A DNA stretch of 64,000 nt from Fimbriimonas sp. (GTDB taxonomy: Bacteria > Armatimonadota > Fimbriimonadia > Fimbriimonadales > Fimbriimonadaceae), in the NCBI GenBank assembly GCA_031292555.1, contig JARLGV010000013.1, positions 16,568-80,567 of the forward strand, in the 5' to 3' direction. Below the pieces are notes generated by a model. It was not told the DNA's origin and made no database searches. It was given only the letters and a program-made list of their open reading frames with translations. Positions 45,429 to 54,180 of the stretch are shown here, one piece after another. Position 1 is the first letter of the stretch. Each line of letters begins with the position of its first letter. Both the position numbers and the translations under genes were made by a program.

Positions 45429-46259
45429 CTACTTCAAGCCGGTGGTGGAGATGCCGGCGACGAAGGTTTTTTGGAACATGGCAAAAAGGACAAAGGCGGG
45501 AAGGACGGTGACTACGACTCCTGCCATGACCAGATTCCAAGGGGTTCCCTGGGCGGTTCCGCTGCCGCCCACGAAGTTCATGAGGGACACCATGAGTGTC
45601 ATTGAACTCTCCTTGTTCAGGTAGATCAGGGGCCCCCAAAGATCGTTCCACGAACCTAGAAACGCGAAGATGGCAACAGTGGCAATCGCCGGCTTCGCGA
45701 GTGGGGCGGCCACGCGAAGGAGAATCCTCCCCTCGCTGGCGCCATCGAGTCGAGCGGCTTCCAACATCTCCTCAGGAATGCTGAGAAAGAACTGACGCAT
45801 CAGGAAGATCGCGAACGCGTTGGTGCCAAGCCAGGCAGGCAGAACCAACGGATAGAACGTGTCGATCATCCCCAACGACGCGAACAGGCGGAAGACGGGA
45901 ACGATAGTGACCTGGCCGGGCAGCATCAGGGACGCGATGAGCAGTGCGAAGACGAGGCCGCTTCCCCGGGCCTTGAGGCGCGCAAAAGCATATCCAGCAG
46001 GAATCGAGGAAGCAAGTGTTCCAAGCACGCTCAGAACCGCGACGATGCACGAGTTGGCAAACGACCTCCAGAACGTGAACGAACTGAAGAAGTCCGTGAA
46101 GTTCTGCGGCCTCGCGTGTTTCGGAATGAGTGCGGTCGGTGCCCTCAAGATCTCCCCAAAGGGTTTCAGAGACGTCGAGAAGAGCCAGATCACGGGAGCG
46201 AGGCAGATCGCCAGCCCGAGCGTCGCCACTGCGAGGGCAAGGATCTTGCCGGGTTTCAA
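45429..46259 (-). CDS. sugar ABC transporter permease, MalG type
   Basis: 276 residues from a TTG at 46259 that overlaps the stop of the MalF-type gene by 4 nt; an ATG-like upstream frame is shadow sequence. Six transmembrane helices (ILALAVATLGLAICLAPVIWLF first). The EAA loop reads EEMLEAARLDGASEGRILLRVAAPLAKP. It terminates the 54-45 kb minus-strand operon, facing the GH3 gene 26 bp away. Confidence 0.92.
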   Translation of the reverse strand: MKPGKILALAVATLGLAICLAPVIWLFSTSLKPFGEILRAPTALIPKHARPQNFTDFFSSFTFWRSFANSCIVAVLSVLGTLASSIPAGYAFARLKARGSGLVFALLIASLMLPGQVTIVPVFRLFASLGMIDTFYPLVLPAWLGTNAFAIFLMRQFFLSIPEEMLEAARLDGASEGRILLRVAAPLAKPAIATVAIFAFLGSWNDLWGPLIYLNKESSMTLMVSLMNFVGGSGTAQGTPWNLVMAGVVVTVLPAFVLFAMFQKTFVAGISTTGLK

Positions 46260-47149
46260 GCGCTTGCCCCCTTGACCCAGCGCTTGGAAACAGCGAAGTT
46301 CACCGCCGTCAATGCCGCGATGGCGACAAAGAGGATCCAAGCCATCGCCGCGGCCAAGCCCATGTGAAAGTGCCCGAACGCCTTCTCGTACAAGTTGAGC
46401 ACATAGAACAGCGTTGCTCTGGCGGGCCCGCCGACTCCGGGTCCCGAAGTGCCAAAGGCAAATGCCTGGTCGAACGCCTTGAGCGAGCCGATCAGACTCA
46501 TGGTCAGGTTGAAGAAAACGAGCGGGGTCAGGGCGGGCCAAGTGATGACCCAGAACTTCTTCCAGGCTGTCGCGCCGTCCAGCGACGCGGCTTCATGAAG
46601 GTACTTAGGGGCATCCTGCAGCCCGGCGAGAAACACTACCATCGCGCCCCCAAATCCCCACACGCTCATGATCACCAGCGCCGGCAGCGCCCACTGCGGG
46701 GAATCGGTCCAAGCGGGAGGGTGGCCGACGCCGACCTTCCGCAGCAATCCGTTCAGCAGACCGTCCTGCGGTTGAAAGATGAAAGCCCACAACACGCCCG
46801 ATGCCGTCGCAGGAAGAATCGTCGGGAAATAGTAGAGCGTTCTGAACATCCCTCGGAACGGGATGTCCTGGTTGAGAATGAGGGCGACACTCAGGGAGGC
46901 AAGCAAGCCCAAGGTCACGCTTGCCGCCGCGTAGATTCCGGTCACTTTCACCGAAATCCAAAAGGACGGGTCGGCGGAAAGCAGGTACCTGTAGTTCGCC
47001 AGGCCGACATAGGATGGCGCTTTCACCGCATCGTCGTTGGTGAAGCTCAACCCGAGAGACACGAGCATCGGTCCGTAGGTGAAGATCGCGAGGCCCAGAA
47101 TGACGGGAGCGATCATTGCCCAACACCAGCGGACTTGGGATCGCCTCAC
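46256..47149 (-). CDS. sugar ABC transporter permease, MalF type
   Basis: 297 residues from the GTG at 47149, which overlaps the binding-protein stop by 3 bases. Six transmembrane helices beginning MIAPVILGLAIFTYGPMLVSL. The EAA motif is HEAASLDGATAWKKFWVITWPALTP. Together with the MalG-type protein it forms the second CUT1 importer of the window, again with no ATPase gene nearby. Confidence 0.92.
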   Translation of the reverse strand: MRRSQVRWCWAMIAPVILGLAIFTYGPMLVSLGLSFTNDDAVKAPSYVGLANYRYLLSADPSFWISVKVTGIYAAASVTLGLLASLSVALILNQDIPFRGMFRTLYYFPTILPATASGVLWAFIFQPQDGLLNGLLRKVGVGHPPAWTDSPQWALPALVIMSVWGFGGAMVVFLAGLQDAPKYLHEAASLDGATAWKKFWVITWPALTPLVFFNLTMSLIGSLKAFDQAFAFGTSGPGVGGPARATLFYVLNLYEKAFGHFHMGLAAAMAWILFVAIAALTAVNFAVSKRWVKGASA

Positions 47150-48420
47150 GGACCGCCCCGGCTGACTTGGGTCTTCAGAAATGCATCCGCCGACCGGGTT
47201 GCCCTTCGTGCAGCCGCTTGGGTTTGCAGACCCTCGGACAGCATCTCGTCGATCTCGGGCTGAACGAGGTCGAGGGCGATCTCCATGAAGTCGGGAGCGT
47301 CCGGATCCGGCTCGGCAGACTCCATCGCGACTTCGAGAGCGGGTTTGTTGAGGGGCGGCTGCAAGGCGTAGAACGGCATGGCCGCCACCGACCTTCGCAC
47401 GGCCGGATAGCCAAAGCGAGCGAACGCTTCGATGGCTACTTTCCCGCTCATGAACTTGACGAACTGCCACGCCGCCTCACGCTCTCTGGACTTCTTGGAA
47501 ATGCCCATTGCGCTGAGGGACAGTTCTCCGCCCCGACGCCCGGCCGGCCCCTTTGGAAGGGCCTCGATGTCCCAATCCAGGTCTGGGATCTGTCTATAGG
47601 ACTTCCAGTTACCGGTATGCCCCCCAAATTCCATCGCAAAGGTGTTGCTGCGAAAACCGGTCGATGCACCCTCTCCGGGAGCCGGCGCAAACCCGTTCCG
47701 GTAGATCTTGTCACGGTAGAACGTCAGGCCCGTGAGGGCTTGGGGGGTATCGAGCGTGCATACTGTGACCGACTTATTGAAGAAGTCGCCGCCCGCGCCG
47801 TGTACGAGCGTCAGCCACTCCCCCCACCATCCGGTCGTGATCGTGCTTCCCCAGGTCACGACGCGTCCGTCGGATCCTCGTTTGGTCAGCCTTCGACCCG
47901 CATCCGCATAGTCCGCCCACGTCCAATTTGCCGATGGCAGCGGCTCGTTCGATTGGCGAAAGAGCTTCTTGTTGTAGTACAAGAGCGACACATTGAAGGA
48001 TTGGGGCAAGAAGTAGACGCGCCGGCCGACAGTGAAGGCCCGGCTGACCGCTGGATAGTAATCCGCGAAGTCGATCTCCTTCGCGTCCCTCAAGCACAGA
48101 TCCGAAAGGTCGGCAACAAACGGCCGCAGGTAGGGAAAGGTCACGTCGCCGCATACGAAGACGTCGGGGGGTTCACCGGCCGCGACAAGCGTCTTGATCT
48201 TGGCCTGGTACTGGTTTCCGGGAACTGCCCGGACCTCGAGATCGATATCGGGATGGAGAGCCCCAAACTGACGAATCAGCCCCTCGACCATTGGGCGGTC
48301 GTCCTCTATCGGATAGAGGAACACCACGTGGTGGCGCGAATCTTGGCGGGCTTGGCGGCATCCGACGCTGCTCAGGAGCGTGACGAACAGAAGAGCCGGC
48401 CAACTGGGCCTAGTTCGCAT
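47146..48420 (-). CDS. sugar-binding lipoprotein (ABC importer)
   Basis: 424 residues from the ATG at 48420; the longer frame upstream lies inside the previous gene. Signal RPSWPALLFVTLLSSVGC gives a lipidated Cys near residue 23. The solute-binding fold follows (MVEGLIRQFGALHPDIDLEV, AAGEPPDVFVCGDVTFPYL, LLYYNKKLF, REREAAWQFVKFMSG). Its start overlaps the end of the 48410 gene by 11 bp. Ligand likely a beta-mannoside or related oligosaccharide given GH130 in the same operon (inference). Confidence 0.9.
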   Translation of the reverse strand: MRTRPSWPALLFVTLLSSVGCRQARQDSRHHVVFLYPIEDDRPMVEGLIRQFGALHPDIDLEVRAVPGNQYQAKIKTLVAAGEPPDVFVCGDVTFPYLRPFVADLSDLCLRDAKEIDFADYYPAVSRAFTVGRRVYFLPQSFNVSLLYYNKKLFRQSNEPLPSANWTWADYADAGRRLTKRGSDGRVVTWGSTITTGWWGEWLTLVHGAGGDFFNKSVTVCTLDTPQALTGLTFYRDKIYRNGFAPAPGEGASTGFRSNTFAMEFGGHTGNWKSYRQIPDLDWDIEALPKGPAGRRGGELSLSAMGISKKSREREAAWQFVKFMSGKVAIEAFARFGYPAVRRSVAAMPFYALQPPLNKPALEVAMESAEPDPDAPDFMEIALDLVQPEIDEMLSEGLQTQAAARRATRSADAFLKTQVSRGGP

Positions 48421-50716
48421 GAGCCCTGCCGAGATCGGCGGTGACGAGAACGAGGGTGCGGGAGTTCTGGTCATAGCCGCTCGGCTTAGTGTATCGAGCG
48501 CCTCCGATATACGCTTGACGGCGAAACGTTCCGTCTACGAGGAGAGGTTGGCAACCGAGTTTGCGGCCAGTGGCGGGAAGCCGTTCGCCGGACGCGACGT
48601 ATCCAAAGGCTCGGTTCAAGGCGTTCCAAGAGATCCTGCCTTCAATCTCGCGGTTGGAGCCTTTGGCGGTTCCAGATGTCTGAACTTCGAGGTCTTTGGC
48701 GCCCAAGTCGGGACACAGGAAGAGATCGTTCTGACCCTCTGAACTCCATCCCAAAGTGATCCCAGGCACCGAGGCAACCGACGTCAAGCCACGTCCCGGA
48801 TCGAGGCTGATAACGACGTCCTCGAAATCCCACCAATGGAGAGCCAGTTCTTCGCGGGATGGCGCTTGAATCGTCTCCGTGGAAGGCGCATTCTGCTGGA
48901 CTCGAAAGTAGGCGTATCGATCGTCCCAGGCGAATCGAAGGGTTGCGCGCATTCTGCTCCCTTCGCCCCCCGACAGCTGGATGGGGTCCGAAGCGATCCG
49001 ATCCCACTCCACATGCCCGACCGAATTGAACACGGCGCGGGACATACGCACCGACACCGATTGGTCCCTCGGCACGACGGCGGCATGTTCGGGTCTTGAT
49101 CGACTGCCGTTGTTGTAGTCGATCGCGATCCCAGCAACTCGCGTGACGTTGCCTGAAATACTCGTCCAGTTCGATGGCGTGACCTGCACAATCTGAGCGG
49201 CCTGGTTGCCAGCCAGCTTGAGTGCGAAGCTACCGGATACGGGATACTGCGTGAGATACCGATGCCGAATGGCGTCGTAAAGCCTTACCGCACGTCGGCC
49301 AAGATTGAGGGTGACCGTCTTCTCTTCCCTATACGGGTTCCAATAGAGGTCGGTCGGGAATGCCTTGACGGGAAGAAAATCGGTGGCCCGAAGGTCGATC
49401 CGGAGGATCATCGGAACGTTCGTCGGGTGAACGAGGGCGGCAAGCAGGCCGACATATCCGCTGCCGTACAGCCCGATATCAGTCTTCGCCCCGCTCCCTT
49501 GAACCGCATCTCCGGTGGCGTAGGGGCTCTTGCCTTCCCTCGAACGCCGAAGGCCCTCGTACGCAAGCCCGTGTCCCGGATCGCCTTTCCAAGCCGCTGA
49601 CGATTGATGATCGCTCGGAACTGCGTCGCCATAAAACAGCCTTGCTGAATTGGCGAGATTCAAGATCCACTTTGCGATATCCCTTGAAAACCGGGCATCG
49701 TATCTCGCAATCGGTGCAACGTTCGCCGCGTCCAGGAAGGTGTTCATGGCAAAGGCATAGCCTCCGCCGTCGGTGACCGATCCCATCAAGCCGCCGACAT
49801 CCAGACCTCCCCAGTTTCCCAACACCATGCCCCAGCCGGCCCGTTGAGGCGCAGTCGGCTCGAAGCACCAATTCGTGAAGCGCTTGACGTCCCAATTCTC
49901 GCCCTTCTCGGCGTTCAGATACGCCGCTGACAAGGCGCCGTAAGGGGTCAGGACCTCGTAAGTCGGGTTATTGGTCCGGTGTTCCAGAAAGCGGAGCGCT
50001 CTTTCGCTGGCTTGCTGGTACTTGACGTCATTCAGCCGGAGCCCTTCGGACAGTTCCAGATAGGCTACTCCGGCCGCCGCATCCGGCTCGATCCACAGCT
50101 TGTTGTCGAGCGGCTTCTTGGTCCTGAAGTTGTATGCCGTGTGATCGAAATTACCGTCGAGTTCCTCGATCCCCCGGGCCCATGTATCGGCGATCTTGCG
50201 GCTCGTCGTTTTGCCTTGCTTCCAGTCGGGGTGAGAGAGGGAAAGCTGAATGTAGTCCAGGCTGGGCAGAAGCACGTACCAGAAGCTCGTGTCGGTTCCA
50301 GCCCCGACGTTGTTCAGAACCAGGCCCTCTTTCGGATTGAAGAACTGAGTAGACATACCCAGCCAATCGGTGGCGCCTCGGGCGCCATCCAGTTTTGCCG
50401 CGCTTGAACCTAGAATGGCCCCCAACTGGCAAATGGCCTCTCCCGTCTGCCCCCGAGCACTTTCGTTCCCGACATAAGACGGCATGCCAAACGTCGACTT
50501 GTCCGTCCGATGCTTTCCCGTGATCAGCCAGACCAGAGGCAGGTACGGACCTTTCCGATGCAGATCGAAGAAGATGGCGTTGGCGGCTTTCGCGGTCGCA
50601 TCCCAGTCTCGGAGGAGGTACGGCTTAGGCTGATCGGGAAGGAAGCGAACCCGGTCGATCATGACCGCCTGTGGGCTCGCGAGCCACCCGGCGAGAAGGA
50701 GCGTGATCAATGGCAT
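48410..50716 (-). CDS. candidate glycosidase with (alpha/alpha)-toroid-like domain and CBM9-like C-terminus
   Basis: 768 residues from the ATG at 50716, which begins a signal peptide (MPLITLLLAGWLASPQA) and overlaps the GH130 stop by 10 bp. Residues ~25-450 are helical repeats with aromatic and acidic loops (FGMPSYVGNESARGQTGEA, DNKLWIEPDAAAGVAYLE, NWGGLDVGGLMGSVTDGGGYAF), suggesting an alpha/alpha barrel as in several GH and lyase families. Residues ~580-760 look like a CBM9/DOMON-type sandwich (LRFAWDDRYAYFRVQ, WWDFEDVVISLDPG). I cannot assign a family. Operon position between GH130 and the binding protein strongly suggests a carbohydrate-active enzyme. Confidence 0.7.
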   Translation of the reverse strand: MPLITLLLAGWLASPQAVMIDRVRFLPDQPKPYLLRDWDATAKAANAIFFDLHRKGPYLPLVWLITGKHRTDKSTFGMPSYVGNESARGQTGEAICQLGAILGSSAAKLDGARGATDWLGMSTQFFNPKEGLVLNNVGAGTDTSFWYVLLPSLDYIQLSLSHPDWKQGKTTSRKIADTWARGIEELDGNFDHTAYNFRTKKPLDNKLWIEPDAAAGVAYLELSEGLRLNDVKYQQASERALRFLEHRTNNPTYEVLTPYGALSAAYLNAEKGENWDVKRFTNWCFEPTAPQRAGWGMVLGNWGGLDVGGLMGSVTDGGGYAFAMNTFLDAANVAPIARYDARFSRDIAKWILNLANSARLFYGDAVPSDHQSSAAWKGDPGHGLAYEGLRRSREGKSPYATGDAVQGSGAKTDIGLYGSGYVGLLAALVHPTNVPMILRIDLRATDFLPVKAFPTDLYWNPYREEKTVTLNLGRRAVRLYDAIRHRYLTQYPVSGSFALKLAGNQAAQIVQVTPSNWTSISGNVTRVAGIAIDYNNGSRSRPEHAAVVPRDQSVSVRMSRAVFNSVGHVEWDRIASDPIQLSGGEGSRMRATLRFAWDDRYAYFRVQQNAPSTETIQAPSREELALHWWDFEDVVISLDPGRGLTSVASVPGITLGWSSEGQNDLFLCPDLGAKDLEVQTSGTAKGSNREIEGRISWNALNRAFGYVASGERLPATGRKLGCQPLLVDGTFRRQAYIGGARYTKPSGYDQNSRTLVLVTADLGRAHAN

Positions 50717-51834
50717 ACCGCCTGGGTCTCGATCAGGGCTACGAGATCGTCGAACCGCAACCGCGCAGCCAAGACGCAAGTGTCGCCTCCCCCATAGGGG
50801 ATATAGAGCCAACCGTCGTGCACGTAGGTTCCGCACGCAAATAGCACGTTGCCGACGCTATCAGGCGACGATCCGTAAAGCTCGAAGTCGGTTTCGGGAC
50901 GCATCATGTCATCCAGTCGCCCCACAACCAGGCTCTCTGGTTTGGAGGGGTTCCAGTGATTGAAGTCGTAAAGGAACGCGTCAAGCACGTATTTACGCTT
51001 TTGGCCGGCAATGTAGTTGCCAGTATGTTCGATGGACAGATAGAGGCCCGGGCGAACCCTGATCGGTACCGAGCCGGCCCCGGCCCAGCTTTGCTGGTAC
51101 CCCTCAAATGCCATCGCCGCTCGTACCTGGCCCAAGTCAGAATAGGGGCCCTCCGGACGATCGGCCGTAGCGATATTGATCCCCCATGTCCCGATGTCAC
51201 CATCCATCGGCCGATGCAAGAGTACGGCTTTGCCGTCGATGCGATCCGGGAACATGACCCCGTCTTTGTTGCTGATCGTGGCCAGGCTGGATGAGGTGGC
51301 AAACGATGGATCCTCGCCGGTCACCGGACCATGCTTCTGCCAGTGCAGCAAGTCGTCCGAGGATGCGGCACAAATGGATCCGATCCACATATTTGCGGGG
51401 TGTTGGTCGCCGGTGAGTGACACTCCGCAGTAGAACATCCACCACTTGCCATCCAGCCAAGTGATTCGGGGGTCTTCCACTCCCTGATCGTCGGCTCCGA
51501 GCAGGATTCCGCCCGGCCCCAGTACGAATGACTCAAAACGCTTGATCGGTGTCAGATCGGGCAGATGGATCGAGAGGCCGACAAACGAACGGGTCCACGG
51601 AAAGCCAGGATCGAGCTTTGGCCGCGCGCGGTAGTGGAGCGCGACGACCCCGTCCGGAAATCGATCGAAGCTAGATTCACCCAGTAGGGCGCCCAGCGCG
51701 ACCAGATTCGTATCGACAGGCTCCAAGAACACGGCGGCGGTGTTGAAAGTGACCCCTGATTCCCACCAGCTTTCGGTTGGTGAGATGATGGGTTGGCCTT
51801 TGAATAGTCGCTCGATATGAACGCATTTATTCAA
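50707..51834 (-). CDS. glycoside hydrolase family 130 (beta-mannoside phosphorylase-like)
   Basis: 375 residues, five-bladed beta-propeller of the GH130 type, without a signal peptide, so cytoplasmic. Diagnostic segments are GVEDPRITWLDGKWWMFY, NKDGVMFPDRIDGK (Asp-rich loop) and AGAGSVPIRVRPG. Known GH130 enzymes phosphorolyse or hydrolyse beta-mannosyl linkages. Its ATG overlaps the regulator stop (ATGA), and its end overlaps the next gene. It probably processes disaccharides delivered by the importer encoded downstream. Confidence 0.9.
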   Translation of the reverse strand: MNKCVHIERLFKGQPIISPTESWWESGVTFNTAAVFLEPVDTNLVALGALLGESSFDRFPDGVVALHYRARPKLDPGFPWTRSFVGLSIHLPDLTPIKRFESFVLGPGGILLGADDQGVEDPRITWLDGKWWMFYCGVSLTGDQHPANMWIGSICAASSDDLLHWQKHGPVTGEDPSFATSSSLATISNKDGVMFPDRIDGKAVLLHRPMDGDIGTWGINIATADRPEGPYSDLGQVRAAMAFEGYQQSWAGAGSVPIRVRPGLYLSIEHTGNYIAGQKRKYVLDAFLYDFNHWNPSKPESLVVGRLDDMMRPETDFELYGSSPDSVGNVLFACGTYVHDGWLYIPYGGGDTCVLAARLRFDDLVALIETQAVCH

Positions 51835-52961
51835 GAGGCATCACGGTTGGCTCTCTCGCTTTGCCGGTTTCGATTGGCGCATACGGGTCCGGTCGATTCC
51901 CGGACGATCAGTTCGGTCGGCAGGCGGTCGAAGGGAGGAACTTCCTTTCCTGCGATACATTCCAGCAGCCTCTGAACCGACCGATAGCCCAGCCGAGCGA
52001 TGGGTTGGGCAACGACAGTGAGAGATGGATTCATTTGCGCCGCTGCCGCCGGATCGTCGAAGGTTACGACGGACACGTCTTCTGGCACCGACAGGCCCAA
52101 ATCCCTTAGTCTGCCAAGCACGGATAGAGTCATCAGGAAGTCGGAACAGATGACGGCGCTTGGATGGCGATCCTTGCTCAGCCAATCGGCTAGGTGGTCG
52201 CGAAATCGCGTCGGTTTGTTCTCGTGAGCGATCCGAATCCACTCGGGGTGAACGGTGATTCCACGATTGCCGGTTTCCCGCAAGAAGGCGGCAAGCCGCT
52301 CGAAGTGGTCGGGGACCGTCGCGGTCAGACCCACGAACCCAATGTCGCGATGGCCGAGATCGGTCAGATGCTCGATTGCGGCAGCGCATCCGCCGGCGCT
52401 ATCGGCGGCGACCGTCGGGGCTGGACTCTCGTCCAATGCGCCGGGGACAAGCACCACCGGTATTCCCGAACTCTGGATCGCGTCGATGACGGCGTTATCG
52501 GCAAAGTCAGGGCGCACAACCAACAGTCCTTGCGCACTTCTTCCGCCAATCGCTTCGCTCCACATATGCAGGGGCGCTCTGCGGAAAATGACTTCGAGAA
52601 GAAACTCGGAGCTTGCCTCACGGATGCCTCGGAATAGGACATCGAGGAAGTCTCCACCTCGCTCCTCCTGCTCTTCGGTCCAGTTCCAGAGGACCCCGAT
52701 GGTCGTGATCTGGACTTCGGATTCTCGTTTCACGGCGACTACGGTTCGGCGACCGCTGCCGCTGATGACGATTCCACTGCGAACAAGCTCGCTAAACGCT
52801 TTGTCGACGGTCGCACGCGCCGTGGCATAGTGTTTAGCGAGCTCGGCCCGGGTAGGCAGAACGTCTCCGGGGCGCAGGTCACCTCGATCAATCTGCAACT
52901 TAATGTCTTCGAAGATTCGTTGATACGAACCCCTTGCTGACTTTGCTTGACACTCGCTCAT
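51831..52961 (-). CDS. GntR/LacI hybrid regulator (AraR type)
   Basis: 376 residues from the ATG at 52961. The N-terminal ~75 residues are a GntR winged helix (YQRIFEDIKLQIDRGDLRPG, then ELAKHYATARATVDKAFSEL), and the C-terminal ~270 residues are a LacI-type sugar-binding domain (DLGHRDIGFVGLT, VICSDFLMTLSVLGRLRDLGL, VVTFDDPAAAAQMNP). This hybrid architecture is that of AraR. An alternative ATG at 52991 would overlap the stop of the small upstream gene. A 14-bp inverted repeat brackets the start codon. It opens the GH130/importer genes, overlapping GH130 by 4 nt. Confidence 0.92.
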   Translation of the reverse strand: MSECQAKSARGSYQRIFEDIKLQIDRGDLRPGDVLPTRAELAKHYATARATVDKAFSELVRSGIVISGSGRRTVVAVKRESEVQITTIGVLWNWTEEQEERGGDFLDVLFRGIREASSEFLLEVIFRRAPLHMWSEAIGGRSAQGLLVVRPDFADNAVIDAIQSSGIPVVLVPGALDESPAPTVAADSAGGCAAAIEHLTDLGHRDIGFVGLTATVPDHFERLAAFLRETGNRGITVHPEWIRIAHENKPTRFRDHLADWLSKDRHPSAVICSDFLMTLSVLGRLRDLGLSVPEDVSVVTFDDPAAAAQMNPSLTVVAQPIARLGYRSVQRLLECIAGKEVPPFDRLPTELIVRESTGPVCANRNRQSERANRDAS

Positions 52962-52975
52962 AGTTGCAGATTGAT
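52887..52975 (-). repeat. 14-bp inverted repeat bracketing the regulator start codon
   Basis: ATCAATCTGCAACT (52887-52900) and its exact reverse complement (52962-52975) are separated by 61 bp. In the minus-strand mRNA the first arm lies immediately before the AUG at 52961, and the second arm lies ~60 nt into the coding sequence (codons for KLQID). A 14-bp stem would place the ribosome site in or beside a duplex. Confidence 0.65.
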
Positions 52976-52990
52976 GATAGAAGGTTTGCA

Positions 52991-53155
52991 TTAGGTGTGC
53001 GCAGTCTGCGCAGCTTTTGTTTTGAACATATTCGGATCAGGAAGCGGCACTTTCTGATTGGCGTTAGCGGCCCTGAAAACCAGGAACACCGCAATCACGA
53101 CTACCACAGCCAAAATCCCGAAGAAAGCCCTTGGGTCGACACTGAGCTTTCCCAT
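52991..53155 (-). CDS. 54-residue single-pass membrane protein beside the prepilin
   Basis: Frame from the ATG at 53155 to the stop at 52991: MGKLSVDPR, a transmembrane helix AFFGILAVVVVIAVFLVF (residues ~10-27), then a short polar tail rich in Lys and Thr. It begins 1 bp after the prepilin stop and ends 29 bp before the regulator start, so it is co-transcribed with both. Small size and position echo the lipoprotein next to the prepilin at 3-4 kb. Function unknown. Confidence 0.78.
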   Translation of the reverse strand: MGKLSVDPRAFFGILAVVVVIAVFLVFRAANANQKVPLPDPNMFKTKAAQTAHT

Positions 53156-53156
53156 C

Positions 53157-54056
53157 CTAGAGGTCGCTTGTATTCGTGGCAGGGCTCGCAGAGTTGGAGC
53201 CGTCCGGGTTGACGAACCAATCAAGGCTCATGCCATTCGCGGTGAACGGCCCATTGAGCTGATTCGGAACTGCGAAGCCTTCGGCTCCGTAGCGTAGTGC
53301 TCTGAACTGCGTCCCCATCGTCTTCTTCGCGTGACCGTCCATGAAAACGACATTAAGGACAAGGTTATTCAGGTTCCCAACCGGATACTGGCCCCAGATG
53401 GTGTAGTTGGCATCCCGGCTCCATGATGCATATTCGTAGTTAACGATGTTGTTGGAGGGGTTCTCCGCCATCGTGTCGGTGATCGGCCCACCGTTGAACC
53501 AAGCCGCACCGCCAAACGCCTTTCGGTACATAAACGAGACTCCGCCGGGGGCTGCCGCGTTGAGAGTGTCCGCCCAATAGGCGTGGGTTGCCGCAGGGTT
53601 CGGATTGCCGTCCGGGCACCATCCATCAGGCCCACCGTTACCGGAGGACGTTCCAATCACTCCCGATTCCGGTCCCGCAATCCAGAAGGGGGCAGTCGCT
53701 CCTGGGGAGAGGAAAATTCCGCCGTTCTTCACGTAATTCGCTATAGAAGCGACCCACCCGCCGTTGGCGGTGTACCAGCCAAGGTGTGGAGCGCAGCCGC
53801 CGTCCTCATCGCCGTTGTTGTTCGGATTTGCGACGATGCACTCATAGGCGTCGTCGTTGTCTCCCACATACATCTTCTCGGCGAGCCCGATCTCCTTTAC
53901 GTTGGACAAAGCGACAATCGATTTAGCGGCTTTCTTGGCTTGAGCGAAGACCGGAAAGAGAATAGAAGCGAGAATTGCGATGATCGCAATGACGACAAGA
54001 AGCTCGATGAGCGTAAAGGCCGACGCGAACGCGCGGGCTGGTCGATGAAGGTTCAT
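53157..54056 (-). CDS. prepilin-like protein with type IV pilin N-terminus
   Basis: 299 residues from the ATG at 54056. The leader ends ARAFASA, followed by [16 protein letters not shown] and the same [10 protein letters not shown] continuation as the prepilin at 3.5 kb. The residue before the cleavage point is Ala rather than the usual Gly, which prepilin peptidases tolerate less well. The C-terminal part carries VVFMDGHAKKTMG (H-X9-DG-like). It is the first gene of the minus-strand operon that continues through a small TM protein, the GntR/LacI regulator and the GH130/importer genes. Confidence 0.88.
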   Translation of the reverse strand: MNLHRPARAFASAFTLIELLVVIAIIAILASILFPVFAQAKKAAKSIVALSNVKEIGLAEKMYVGDNDDAYECIVANPNNNGDEDGGCAPHLGWYTANGGWVASIANYVKNGGIFLSPGATAPFWIAGPESGVIGTSSGNGGPDGWCPDGNPNPAATHAYWADTLNAAAPGGVSFMYRKAFGGAAWFNGGPITDTMAENPSNNIVNYEYASWSRDANYTIWGQYPVGNLNNLVLNVVFMDGHAKKTMGTQFRALRYGAEGFAVPNQLNGPFTANGMSLDWFVNPDGSNSASPATNTSDL

Positions 54057-54180
54057 ATGGTTTGCTCCGTTGCATAGATCGGGTGGTCTAGGGAGTCCGG
54101 CAGTGAGACCAGCTTCCAAATCCACGGGCTTAGCCCAGTCATTGTATAGGCAAACGCTCTTCTATCCTAGTCATTTACAT

